From positions 1 through 32,923 of the forward strand of contig DRKT01000157.1 of NCBI GenBank assembly GCA_011053195.1: a stretch of DNA of 32,923 bases. Direction: 5' to 3'. This DNA is from Phycisphaerales bacterium. GTDB taxonomy: Bacteria > Planctomycetota > Phycisphaerae > Phycisphaerales > UBA1924. Each line of letters opens with the position of its first letter. Within the stretch, counting starts at the first letter, position 1. The position numbers were made by a program, and so were the translations under genes. Below the pieces are notes generated by a model, which worked only from the letters and a program-made list of their open reading frames with translations, made no database searches and was not told the DNA's origin. Positions 25,981 through 32,923 of the stretch are shown here, piece after piece.

Positions 25981-26673
25981 ATGAACCACACAGCACTGTT
26001 TACCGCCGTTGTGACCATTGCGGCAGGGATCGCGAGCTCGGCCTCTGCTCAGTACACCCGGGTTCGGGCGCCGCGTGGCGCAGAGGCGAATCATGCTGAG
26101 ATCCTCAGCCGGGCCTTGGGAGGAACCTTCGAGAGGTCCGGGAAGCGTGATTACACCAACGGCAGCATCCTTGCCGATCGCATGCACGATTACAAACGCA
26201 ACAACGATCAGATCTGGGATGCCGGGATGTACCATGTTCAAAGCATTGCGCACGAGGCCGGATATACGCACTCGATCGGCGTGATCGCCGGCGAAAGTAG
26301 GGGCCTTCGTGACTTCCAGACCGTGCTCCGGTCCCAGGAGATCGGAAGCCGACAGACCGTGCGCATGGACTCCGAGTTCCGCTGGGCGCTCAAGGTTGAT
26401 CCGCAGTTCGGCGGCAATCTGTTCACCTCACGCGGACATGACAACGCCGATTGCATCGATCACCAGGTGAGCTACCGGCTGACTCGGGACAATGGTGACC
26501 TGTTCGGGTATGCGTTGTTCTTTGAGGACATCTACGGCGGGGGCGACCGGGACTACAACGATGCCGCGGTGTTGCTGACCATCGTCCCCACACCTCAGGC
26601 TGCGATGCTCGGGCTCGCTGGGATCGGCGGTCTCGGTGTGCTCGGCGGTCGGCGTCGCCGGTCGGTGGGCTGA
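25981..26673 (+). CDS. Secreted DUF4114-like protein with PTPQ/RRRR sorting tail (array member 4)
   Basis: ATG 25981 has GAGGGG upstream and begins a signal peptide (about 1-23, ending SASAQ). The in-frame extension to 25753 has no such support. The 230-residue protein is a paralogue of members 1 and 2. It shares ANHAEILSRALGGTFE, TNGSI, NDQIWDAGMYHVQSIAHEAG, FRWALKV, TSRGHDN and the core ALFFEDIYGGGDRDYNDAAV. The tail (202-230) is VPTPQAAMLGLAGIGGLG, then VLGGRRRR. It is more similar to member 2 than to member 1 in the visible blocks. A terminator follows 45 nt downstream. Confidence 0.88.
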   Translation: MNHTALFTAVVTIAAGIASSASAQYTRVRAPRGAEANHAEILSRALGGTFERSGKRDYTNGSILADRMHDYKRNNDQIWDAGMYHVQSIAHEAGYTHSIGVIAGESRGLRDFQTVLRSQEIGSRQTVRMDSEFRWALKVDPQFGGNLFTSRGHDNADCIDHQVSYRLTRDNGDLFGYALFFEDIYGGGDRDYNDAAVLLTIVPTPQAAMLGLAGIGGLGVLGGRRRRSVG

Positions 26674-26717
26674 TTCCAATCGACAGACTCGCTGCGATAT
26701 TCCCTCGCAGTTCGAGC

Positions 26718-26745
26718 ACGGGCCCGATCGGGGTCCGTGTTTTTA
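26718..26745 (+). terminator. Rho-independent terminator after array member 4
   Basis: A 9-bp stem CACGGGCCC/GGGTCCGTG-type pairing (one G-T wobble, 5-nt loop) is followed by TTTTT. The T-run overlaps the stop codon of the convergent rfbB gene (26743-26745). Confidence 0.8.
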
Positions 26746-27768
26746 TGTGCGTGAACGGTATTGCTTTTCGTAGTACGACTGGTATTCGCCGGATTTGACG
26801 CGCTGCCACCACTGCGGGTTGTCAACGTACCATTTCACCGTCGATTCAAGCGCCGCCGGCCAGGCGGAACGTGAGGGGCCCCACCCGAGTTCGTTCTTGA
26901 TCTTGGATGCATCAATGGCGTATCGGCGGTCATGGCCGAGACGGTCCTCGACATACTGGATCATCTCCTCACCGAAGCCCATGATTTCGAGGATCGAGTG
27001 GGTGAGTTCAAGGTTCGAGCGTTCATTGTTGCCGCCGATGTTGTAGACCTGCCCGGCGGTGCCCTTCTCGAGGACTGTCAGGATCGCCTCGCAGTGGTCA
27101 TCGACATGGAGCCAATCGCGGACATTCTTGCCGTCGCCGTAGAGCGGGACTTTCTTGCCCTCGATCAGGTTGGTGACAAAGAGCGGGATGACTTTCTCGG
27201 GGAACTGGTATGGCCCGAAGTTGTTTGAGCACCGCGTGGTGACGACGTTCATGCCGAAGGTGTGGAAGTATGCATTGACGAGCAGATCGCCACCTGTTTT
27301 GCTTGCGGAGTAGGGGCTTGACGGGTCGAGCGGCGTGGATTCGGTGAACTTGATTTCCGGGTTTTCGAGCGGGAGTGAGCCGTAGACCTCGTCGGTGGAG
27401 ACGTAGACGAATCGCTTCTCGTTGCCGCCGGCGCGACGCCATGCGTCGAGCAGGACCTGCGTGCCGCGCGTGTTGGTGTCGACGAACGGGCCGGAATCCA
27501 TGATGGAACGATCGACGTGGCTCTCGGCGGCCATGTGCACAACGGCGTCGGCATCGGGGAGCACGGCATCGAGCACCTTCGGATCACGGACATCGCCCTT
27601 GACGAAGGTGTAGCGTTCGTCGTGTTCGATGTCGGAGAGATTTTCGAGGTTGCCGGAGTAGGTCAGGGCATCGAGGTTGGTGATTCGGTAGTCGGGCCGA
27701 TCGCGCAGGACGAGTTTGACGAAGTTTGATCCGATGAACCCGGCGCCGCCGGTGAGGACGATGTGCAT
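26743..27768 (-). CDS. rfbB: dTDP-glucose 4,6-dehydratase
   Basis: The 341-residue protein has full family length and motifs: NAD-binding TGGAGFIGSN (6-15), active-site STDEVYG (124-130, with the Asp-Glu pair 126-127) and YSASK (153-157, catalytic Tyr and Lys). It converts dTDP-glucose to dTDP-4-keto-6-deoxyglucose, the second step of dTDP-L-rhamnose synthesis, in the cytoplasm. It is the last gene of the minus-strand rfb set, 18 bp after rfbD. Its stop codon lies in the T-run of the convergent terminator. Confidence 0.96.
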   Translation of the reverse strand: MHIVLTGGAGFIGSNFVKLVLRDRPDYRITNLDALTYSGNLENLSDIEHDERYTFVKGDVRDPKVLDAVLPDADAVVHMAAESHVDRSIMDSGPFVDTNTRGTQVLLDAWRRAGGNEKRFVYVSTDEVYGSLPLENPEIKFTESTPLDPSSPYSASKTGGDLLVNAYFHTFGMNVVTTRCSNNFGPYQFPEKVIPLFVTNLIEGKKVPLYGDGKNVRDWLHVDDHCEAILTVLEKGTAGQVYNIGGNNERSNLELTHSILEIMGFGEEMIQYVEDRLGHDRRYAIDASKIKNELGWGPSRSAWPAALESTVKWYVDNPQWWQRVKSGEYQSYYEKQYRSRT

Positions 27769-27786
27769 TCCAGCTCTCCCATGTGC

Positions 27787-28671
27787 TCAATCAGTCTCAA
27801 GTCTTTCCAGCACAGTATTCAGATTTTCTTGCCAGTTGGTCATTGGCCCGATGATGGATTCGGTCTTGGAAAGATCGAGCACGCTGTAGGCCGGTCTCGG
27901 CGCCGGACGAGGAAACTCCTGCGTGGTGCACGGTTCGATGGTGCACTGATGACCGAGTCCATCGCGGATGGCACAGGCGAAGTCGAACCATGAACACTGC
28001 CCGCCATCGGTGGTGTGGTACACCCCGCGCGCCCCGGCATCGACGAGCTTGACCAGCGTTTCGGCGAGGTGCTCGGCAGATGTCGGGCGCCCGCGTTGGT
28101 CGCTGACGACCTTGAGGCGGTCCTTCTCGCGCGTGAGCCGGGCCATGGTGCGGACAAAGTTGTTGGCCCACGGGGCATAGAGCCAGCTCGTTCGGGCGAT
28201 GATGAACTGGCAGCCGGACTGCTCGATGATCTCTTCGCCGGCGGCCTTGGTTCGGCCGTAGGCGCCGAGCGGCGAACGCGGGTGGTCGGTCTGGTATGGC
28301 TCGCTTGCGGAGCCATCGAAGACGTAGTCCGTCGAGATGTGGACAAGCAGCCCGTCGTCGGCCTTGATTCTCTCGCAGAGGGTGGCGAGCCCCGGCCCGC
28401 CGTTGATCGCCAGGGCGGCGTTCTCGTTTGCCTCGGCGCCATCGACGTCGGTCCAAGCCGCGCAATTGAACCAGACACGATCGAAGACTCGCCCGCTTGT
28501 CTTGATTGATTCGGGATCTGCGAGATCGAGGTCGGCGGTGTGCAGTGGGTCGAACGGTATGTCGAGCCGGTCGAGCAATCGGCACAGCGCTCGGCCGAGC
28601 ATGCCGCCCGCGCCGAGCACGACCGCTCCCGGATGATCCGTGGAATCGTGGAAGAACGATCCGAGGCTCAT
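27787..28671 (-). CDS. rfbD: dTDP-4-dehydrorhamnose reductase
   Basis: ATG 28671 overlaps the rfbC stop (ATGA) and is preferred to the six-codon longer frame. The 294-residue product is an SDR-type reductase: GAGGMLG near 20-26, NCAAWTDVDGAE near 69-80, STDYVFDG at 113-120, YGRTK at 138-142 (catalytic Tyr/Lys) and ARTSWLYAP further on. It carries out the last step, reducing dTDP-4-keto-L-rhamnose to dTDP-L-rhamnose with NAD(P)H. The N-terminus has about 14 extra residues before the first strand. Confidence 0.95.
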   Translation of the reverse strand: MSLGSFFHDSTDHPGAVVLGAGGMLGRALCRLLDRLDIPFDPLHTADLDLADPESIKTSGRVFDRVWFNCAAWTDVDGAEANENAALAINGGPGLATLCERIKADDGLLVHISTDYVFDGSASEPYQTDHPRSPLGAYGRTKAAGEEIIEQSGCQFIIARTSWLYAPWANNFVRTMARLTREKDRLKVVSDQRGRPTSAEHLAETLVKLVDAGARGVYHTTDGGQCSWFDFACAIRDGLGHQCTIEPCTTQEFPRPAPRPAYSVLDLSKTESIIGPMTNWQENLNTVLERLETD

Positions 28672-29162
28672 CCGTGCTGGACCTCCCACGGGAAGCCCTC
28701 GATGGCGTCGTGGGCGAGCCGTTCCTCATCGGGCTCGGCGGGGTTGTAGGCCTCGGTGACGAAGTAGAGCAGGCCCGCGGATTCCGGGCCGACGGTGGCT
28801 GCTCCGTGCCAGAGGGTCGGTGGAATGATGACGGTGCCGGGGCGTTTTTCGCCGGCGATGATCGCCCAGCTCTGGTTGTCGGTCGGACGGTGGACGCCGA
28901 CCTTGAGATGTCCCCGAAGCACAATCCAGAAATCAGTCTGTTTCTTATGTCTGTGCCAGGCTTTGATGACGCCTGGGTATTGGGTGCTGAAGTTGACCTG
29001 TCCCTTGGGGCTCAGGACGCCCTGAAGCTGGTTCATCAGCGACCAGCCCCGGTCGTCGGCGTAATGGTTTGAAGGCACGAAGACGGGTTCGTGCTCGGCC
29101 AGCGCCCGGCGATAGCCCGTTTCGACCGTGTCATTCCAGATTGGGATACCGATCACGCTCAT
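28668..29162 (-). CDS. rfbC: dTDP-4-dehydrorhamnose 3,5-epimerase-like cupin (atypical RmlC)
   Basis: The start at 29162 is 4 nt after the rfbA stop; the upstream open frame is a shadow of rfbA. The 164-residue cupin is somewhat shorter than the usual ~185 residues. The expected RGLHxQ motif is replaced by GVIKAWHRHKKQTDFW (64-79), which keeps a candidate catalytic His70 and basic residues. IPPTLWHG (113-120) and FVTEAYN (134-140) match the RmlC core and its tyrosine region. By position it should epimerise dTDP-4-keto-6-deoxyglucose at C3 and C5. An isomerase or single epimerase making a different deoxysugar is an alternative. Confidence 0.82.
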   Translation of the reverse strand: MSVIGIPIWNDTVETGYRRALAEHEPVFVPSNHYADDRGWSLMNQLQGVLSPKGQVNFSTQYPGVIKAWHRHKKQTDFWIVLRGHLKVGVHRPTDNQSWAIIAGEKRPGTVIIPPTLWHGAATVGPESAGLLYFVTEAYNPAEPDEERLAHDAIEGFPWEVQHG

Positions 29163-29166
29163 GGGT

Positions 29167-29919
29167 TCAGGCCTCCGCCGATGCGGTGAGTTCGAGGTGG
29201 TTCGCGCCGCCGGTGGCGACGAGCGTTGCGGCCCGGTACAGGCTTTCGTGCGTGCCGGCGTCGGTCCACCAGCCTTCGAGCACTTCACTGGTCAGGTCGC
29301 CCCGCTTGAGGTAGGCGTTGTTGACATCGGTGATCTCGAGCTCGCCCCGGCCTGAGGGTTTGAGTTTCTGGCAGATCGAGAAGACATCGTTGTCGTAGAA
29401 GTAGATGCCGGTGACCGCGAGGTTGCTCTTGGGCTCGGCAGGCTTCTCCTCGATCTCGACGATGGAATCGCCCGAGACGAGCGCTACGCCGAAGCGTTCG
29501 GGGTCGGGCACTTCCTTGAGCAGGAGCTTGGCGCCGGATTTCTGGGTGAAGAAATCGCCGGCGGCCTTTTTGATGTTGCCCTCGATGATGTTGTCGCCGA
29601 GGACGACGCAGATTTTCTCACCATCGGCGAAGTCCTCGGCGAGTTTGAGCGCGTCGGCGATGCCGCCCTCTCCCTCCTGATAGGCATAGGCGAGGTGTTT
29701 GATGCCGAGTTGTTTGCCGTTGCGGAGGAGTTTGAGGAAATCGCCGGCGTGCTCGCCGCCGGTGACGATCATGATCTCGTCGATGCCGGCGTTGAGCAGG
29801 CACTCGATCGGGTAGTAGATCATGGGCCGGTCATAGACCGGGAGGAGGTGTTTGTTCGTCACCAGCGTGAGGGGCCGGAGTCGGGTGCCGAGTCCGCCCG
29901 CGAGGATGATGCCCTTCAT
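29167..29919 (-). CDS. rfbA: Glucose-1-phosphate thymidylyltransferase (short form)
   Basis: MKGIILAGGLGTRLRPLT (1-18) is the complete nucleotide-binding loop. NKHLLPVYDRPMIYYPIE, VVLGDNII (with the metal-binding Asp), EEKP and GWWTDAGTHESL match RmlA-type enzymes, which make dTDP-glucose from glucose-1-phosphate and dTTP. At 250 residues it is about 40 shorter than classical RmlA and lacks the C-terminal helical extension of the long forms, as in the short RfbA group. It is the first gene of the rfb set, transcribed away from the lipoprotein gene at 30103. Confidence 0.94.
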   Translation of the reverse strand: MKGIILAGGLGTRLRPLTLVTNKHLLPVYDRPMIYYPIECLLNAGIDEIMIVTGGEHAGDFLKLLRNGKQLGIKHLAYAYQEGEGGIADALKLAEDFADGEKICVVLGDNIIEGNIKKAAGDFFTQKSGAKLLLKEVPDPERFGVALVSGDSIVEIEEKPAEPKSNLAVTGIYFYDNDVFSICQKLKPSGRGELEITDVNNAYLKRGDLTSEVLEGWWTDAGTHESLYRAATLVATGGANHLELTASAEA

Positions 29920-30102
29920 TGGAAATGCCGCCTTTCTTTGGGTCTGCGCAGTCTAGACCTTGGAGGGTCTCCTGCCAGTGGATCGGCCAGACCGGGGCGA
30001 AGAATCAGCGGATCCGGGAATGCAGCGTCCCGAATCAGAAAGAAATGGGTCATCGGGTCTTGGGCGACGTATCATGGGCAGACCCAAAGGGAGGGCGTTG
30101 CG

Positions 30103-30774
30103 ATGCGGAGTGCTGTGGTTGTGGTGTGTGCTGCCGGGTGTGTGGTGCTGGGGTCGGGCTGTGAGCCGTCCGGTGGATCCGGTTCTGCGGGGAGTTCCCA
30201 GAATTCGGGGAAGAGCCAGCCACAAAGCCTGCTCGGGCGGTCGGTCCAGACGGCCAAGGACCTGCGCACCGATATCGAGGGGCGGGACTTGGCGACAGGC
30301 GCGATGGCCGGTATTTCCAGCGGCGACGGGGTCGTCGATGCGGGCTCGATCATCATCCCGATCCCGAGCGATTGGACGCAGGAAGAGCCCTCCAACTCGA
30401 TGCGGCTGGCGCAGTTCGCCGCCGGCGATGGCGAGGTGCTGATCACCGTCTCCAGGGCCGGGGGCACGGTGGATGACAACCTTGATCGCTGGTCCATGCA
30501 GGTGCTCGACGGCGGCGAGCCGGTGTATCCGGAGATGGACACGTTCACCGCGGCCGGGAAAGAGGTCACGGTCGCCGAGTACGTCGGGGACTACACCACC
30601 GGCGGCGGGATGATGGGCGGTCAGCAAACCACATACTCGGGGTATTCGCTGGTCGGTGCGGTGATTGATACCGGGCCGACGAAGGTCTTTGTGAAAATGA
30701 CCGGGCCGACATCACTTGTGGATGATGAACGGGCGACGTTCGACAACGTGCTGCACGGCATCCAGGAGAAGTAG
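30103..30774 (+). CDS. Putative lipoprotein of unknown function
   Basis: GGGAGG precedes ATG 30103. The 223-residue product has a lipoprotein signal with lipobox LGSGC (Cys20), then a Ser/Gly-rich linker and an acidic globular region (about 75-223: IIIPIPSDWTQEEPSNSMRL, TVSRAGGTVDDNLDRW, KVFVKMTGP, DERATFDNVLHGI). The shape, a beta-rich domain with a terminal helix, resembles small exported proteins common in planctomycetes, but no named family is recognised. It is convergent with the PilZ-J gene, with only 9 bp between the stops. Confidence 0.75.
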   Translation: MRSAVVVVCAAGCVVLGSGCEPSGGSGSAGSSQNSGKSQPQSLLGRSVQTAKDLRTDIEGRDLATGAMAGISSGDGVVDAGSIIIPIPSDWTQEEPSNSMRLAQFAAGDGEVLITVSRAGGTVDDNLDRWSMQVLDGGEPVYPEMDTFTAAGKEVTVAEYVGDYTTGGGMMGGQQTTYSGYSLVGAVIDTGPTKVFVKMTGPTSLVDDERATFDNVLHGIQEK

Positions 30775-30783
30775 CCGGCCCGA

Positions 30784-31443
30784 TCAGGCGGCAAGCTCAT
30801 TATCGAGCATCTTGTCGTACCACGCCCGCCGGGTCGGATCGCGGAGCACGGAATAGGCCTTTGAGATGAGTTCAAAGACTTCGACTGCATTTTCGTCGCT
30901 GTTGTGGTCCGGGTGATAGAGCTTGACGAGTCTTCGGTATGCGGATTTGATTTCGCTCGCGGTCGCTGAGCGGTCAACCTTGAGGATGTCGTAGAGGTTC
31001 TCCATCTCGACGAAGGCGCTCGGGCGATCGCTTGGTTCGGCTTTCTTGTGGGGCCCGGATTTGTTGTGCGACCGATCAGCACCTGTGGGCTGCTGGTCAG
31101 TCGAGGCGAAACCGAACTGACCGAGTTGCCGCAGGGCCTGACCGACACCCGGTCTTGGGTCGATGATCTGGAAGCCGGCTTCATAGGCAGCCGGGAACCA
31201 GCAGACTCGGCGAACCCACTGGACGCGTACCGCCATGGAGATCTGTTTGCTGCCGGAACGGATCTTGATCGAGTGCGTTTCGCCCTTTTTCAGCGCAAAC
31301 TTTTTGCGGGACGAGAGCCGGAACCCGGTCTCGGAGACATCGCGCACGGTGCCGATCGGGCAGGTGAGGGTGTTCGTGTGGAACCGCTCTGCGTTTCTCG
31401 GCATGTGCAGACGCTTCGACGGCGCCTTGGATCGGATGCCCAT
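30784..31443 (-). CDS. PilZ domain - J domain fusion protein
   Basis: The 219-residue protein joins two domains. The N-terminal part (about 14-98) is PilZ-like, with both c-di-GMP-binding motifs: RNAER (16-20, RxxxR) and DVSETG (35-40, D/NxSxxG). After a polar linker (about 112-145), residues 149-212 form a J domain: YDILKVDRSATASEIKSAYR, YHPDH (176-180, with the HPD needed to stimulate DnaK ATPase) and AYSVLRDPTRRAWYD. J-domain proteins deliver clients to Hsp70. The fusion suggests chaperone recruitment controlled by c-di-GMP. This is inferred from domain content. A second start at codon 14 is possible. Confidence 0.85.
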   Translation of the reverse strand: MGIRSKAPSKRLHMPRNAERFHTNTLTCPIGTVRDVSETGFRLSSRKKFALKKGETHSIKIRSGSKQISMAVRVQWVRRVCWFPAAYEAGFQIIDPRPGVGQALRQLGQFGFASTDQQPTGADRSHNKSGPHKKAEPSDRPSAFVEMENLYDILKVDRSATASEIKSAYRRLVKLYHPDHNSDENAVEVFELISKAYSVLRDPTRRAWYDKMLDNELAA

Positions 31444-31522
31444 CCCCAGACCTTCGGCACAGCAGGGGTCGGCCTTGATCCGGTGGGATCATCGAATTCC
31501 GGGCCGGGTGGTCCGGGTTTGG

Positions 31523-31855
31523 TTATCGGACGCCGAGGAGTTCGATTTCAAACTTGAGGTCGGCCTTGGCCGGGATGGCGGGCGGCGAGCCGTGGATGCC
31601 GTAGCCCATGGCGTACGGGATGGTGAGCATGCGCTTGCCCCCGACCTTCATGCCCGGAATGCCTTCCTGCCAGCCTTTGATGAGGTTGGCGAGGGGGAAC
31701 TCAACGGGCTGCCCCCGGCCATAGGAGGAATCGAACTCGGTGCCATCCATGAGCGTGCCCCGGTAGTGGACCTTGACGGTGGCCCCGGGCTTGCACTCCT
31801 CGCCCTGGCCGACGACGGTGTCCTCGATGATGAGTTCGTTCACTGGCTCGCTCAT
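31523..31855 (-). CDS. FKBP-type peptidyl-prolyl cis-trans isomerase
   Basis: This 110-residue single-domain FKBP has VKVHYRGTLMDGTEFDSSYG (28-46, with active-site Tyr31, Phe41 and Asp42), LIKGWQEGIPGMKVGGKR (58-75, Trp62) and YAMGYGIHGSPPAIPAKADL (81-100). These are the usual ligand-pocket residues. It speeds proline isomerisation during protein folding. There is no signal peptide, so it is probably cytoplasmic. It is 12 bp downstream of the PEBP-like gene and probably co-transcribed with it. Confidence 0.94.
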   Translation of the reverse strand: MSEPVNELIIEDTVVGQGEECKPGATVKVHYRGTLMDGTEFDSSYGRGQPVEFPLANLIKGWQEGIPGMKVGGKRMLTIPYAMGYGIHGSPPAIPAKADLKFEIELLGVR

Positions 31856-31867
31856 GGTGTTCCCCTT

Positions 31868-32467
31868 TCATGGGTGGAGTTTCGATTCGGTCTTTTCATT
31901 GTTGGCGGTCAGAGTGGCGAAGGCGACGGTTGCCGAGTTGATCCTGACCAGCGCCTCGCCGGCCCGGATTCCGGGATCGAGGCCGAGGTGGCGATCGAGT
32001 GCATGAACCCGGAAGGTGTACGTTGTGGTGTTCGAGTCGCCGGTGTTGGATGGCCCGCGATAGCCGATGGAGCCGAGGTCATTGAGAGCCTGGAACACCT
32101 GAATCGGACCCGCGGGGCCGGCGATGGTGACCACGCGGTCAATCGGGATGGCCTCGGGAAGTTCGGACAGTTCGACCGGGATGGCGTAGATGACCCAGAA
32201 TGTGCGCTCGGAAATGGGTGTGTGCTCGGTCAGCACGATGGCGAGTTCCTTTGTTTCACCGGGCAGGGCCCGCCACTGCAAAGGTGGGCTGTGGTCATCA
32301 CCGATCGAGGTGAACCGTTCGGGGAGTGAGCCGCCATCGGTGAATGCGGGGCTCATGAAGATGAGGCGTGTCTCGGCGTCACGCCCAGCCCGGCGATCAG
32401 TGTCGGGGCCGAGTTGGCATCCGGTCGTGAGCATGATGAGGGCACAGGCCGAGGCGATGGGTTTCAT
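31868..32467 (-). CDS. YbhB/YbcL-family (PEBP) lipoprotein
   Basis: ATG 32467 gives a 199-residue product with a lipoprotein signal and lipobox LTTGC (Cys17); the longer frame to 32512 has no signal. The mature part shows the phosphatidylethanolamine-binding-protein fold: FMSPAFTDGGSLPERFTSIG, DHSPPLQW, a central WVIYAIP in place of the common HW..(Y/N)IP, and YRGPSNTGDSNTTTYTFRVH, matching the Y-x-G-P-x-P...H-x-Y-x-F-x-(V/L)-x-A region of bacterial family members. The family binds small anionic ligands; the bacterial role is poorly known. It is divergent from the glycosylasparaginase-like gene. Confidence 0.85.
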   Translation of the reverse strand: MKPIASACALIMLTTGCQLGPDTDRRAGRDAETRLIFMSPAFTDGGSLPERFTSIGDDHSPPLQWRALPGETKELAIVLTEHTPISERTFWVIYAIPVELSELPEAIPIDRVVTIAGPAGPIQVFQALNDLGSIGYRGPSNTGDSNTTTYTFRVHALDRHLGLDPGIRAGEALVRINSATVAFATLTANNEKTESKLHP

Positions 32468-32541
32468 TCCGCGAGCATACGGGCCGGGCAGCGATGGGGT
32501 CGGGGGGTGCAAAGAGCTTCGAAATCTGTCACACTGGGCGC

Positions 32542-32923
32542 ATGAGACCGATCAATCGACGTCGTTTTATCGCTGCCACCGCACTGACCGCCGCCGCGGG
32601 AGCCTCGGGAAGACCGAGCACTGGGATCGGACGCCGAGAACCGGGTGATGAGCACCGCGGGCCGGTGTGCGTGTCGTCGGGCAATGGCCTGCGTGCGGTA
32701 GAGCGGGCGTGGGAACTTGTTGGTGCAGGCCGGGACACCGCCGAGGCTGTGGTCGCGGGTGTGCAGATCGTGGAGACGGACCCGAACGACATGTCGGTCG
32801 GGTACGGCGGCTTGCCGAATGAGGCGGGCGTGGTGCAGCTTGATTCGTCGGTGATGCACGGCCCGACGCACAAGGCCGGCGCTGTGGCGTGCATCGAGGA
32901 CATCAAGACGCCGGCCGCGGTGG
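32542..32923 (+). CDS. Glycosylasparaginase/isoaspartyl peptidase family, Tat-exported (partial, C-terminus off the right edge)
   Basis: From ATG 32542 the frame stays open to the edge (127 codons). The N-terminus has a twin-arginine signal (NRRRFIAATALTAAAGA). The mature part shows SSGNGLRAVERAWELV, a D-T-A-E-A-V helix, DPNDMSVGYGGLPNEAGVVQ, LDSSVMHGP and HKAGAVACIEDIKTP. This is the alpha-subunit pattern of N4-(beta-N-acetylglucosaminyl)-L-asparaginases, Ntn hydrolases that cleave the GlcNAc-Asn bond. The autoprocessing Thr nucleophile lies beyond the window, so activity cannot be judged. The short gap to the divergent lipoprotein gene (74 bp) must hold both promoters. Confidence 0.88.
   Translation, partial: MRPINRRRFIAATALTAAAGASGRPSTGIGRREPGDEHRGPVCVSSGNGLRAVERAWELVGAGRDTAEAVVAGVQIVETDPNDMSVGYGGLPNEAGVVQLDSSVMHGPTHKAGAVACIEDIKTPAAV

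Noticed and set aside
31476-31491. TGATCC-GGTG-GGATCA hairpin between the FKBP and PilZ-J genes
   Set aside because: The 6-bp stem has no T-tract on either strand, too little to call a terminator.
1-32923. CRISPR arrays, tRNA or rRNA genes, insertion sequences, phage genes
   Set aside because: No regularly spaced direct repeats, RNA gene signatures, transposase or integrase motifs, or target-site duplications were seen on reading both strands.

Overview
The window looks like a chromosomal piece of a high-GC planctomycete, most likely Phycisphaerae-like. This is an inference. It rests on the cell-surface sorting machinery (exosortase, EpsI-type partner, giant TPR protein), on secreted DUF4114-like proteins ending in a PTPQ / hydrophobic / RRRR tail, on a dockerin-like EF-hand in a secreted beta-helix protein, and on the base composition. 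No rRNA or other taxonomic marker is present.

Region 1 (1-8227, minus strand) is a tightly packed exopolysaccharide operon. In transcription order it encodes a Wzx-type flippase, an O-antigen ligase/polymerase-like membrane protein, a GT2 glycosyltransferase, a PAPS-type sulfotransferase, a second GT2, a GT4 and a UDP-sugar dehydrogenase cut by the left edge. Four junctions are ATGA start/stop overlaps, which suggests translational coupling. Upstream (8250-8403) lie three strong inverted repeats, and then a secreted right-handed beta-helix protein (8441-10501, minus).

Region 2 (10854-23165, plus strand) is a divergent operon: GT2, WecG/TagA-type GT26, a degenerate nucleotidyltransferase with a left-handed beta-helix tail, exosortase, EpsI, a Wzc-like chain-length/ATPase protein without a tyrosine tail, a priming sugar transferase with an unusual N-terminal half, and a 1389-residue TPR protein.

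Region 3 (23476-26673, plus) is a tandem array of four candidate exosortase substrates. Three are clear DUF4114-like paralogues; the fourth is short and has a divergent tail. They are separated by convincing rho-independent terminators and appear to be separate transcription units.

Region 4 (26743-29919, minus) is a dTDP-L-rhamnose set in the order rfbA-rfbC-rfbD-rfbB, and would supply an activated sugar to the glycosyltransferases.

Region 5 (30103-32923) holds a small lipoprotein, a PilZ-J-domain fusion with both c-di-GMP motifs intact, an FKBP prolyl isomerase, a PEBP-family lipoprotein and the start of a Tat-exported glycosylasparaginase-family enzyme.

Taken together, the locus can make sugar precursors, prime and build a probably sulfated repeat unit, flip, polymerise and length-control it, and process surface proteins by exosortase. 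The most distinctive parts are the exosortase with its linked PTPQ-tailed DUF4114-like array, two separate nucleotidyltransferase/beta-helix remnants (one fused to the priming transferase), and the PilZ-J fusion. No outer-membrane polysaccharide exporter, CRISPR array, tRNA or insertion sequence was recognised.
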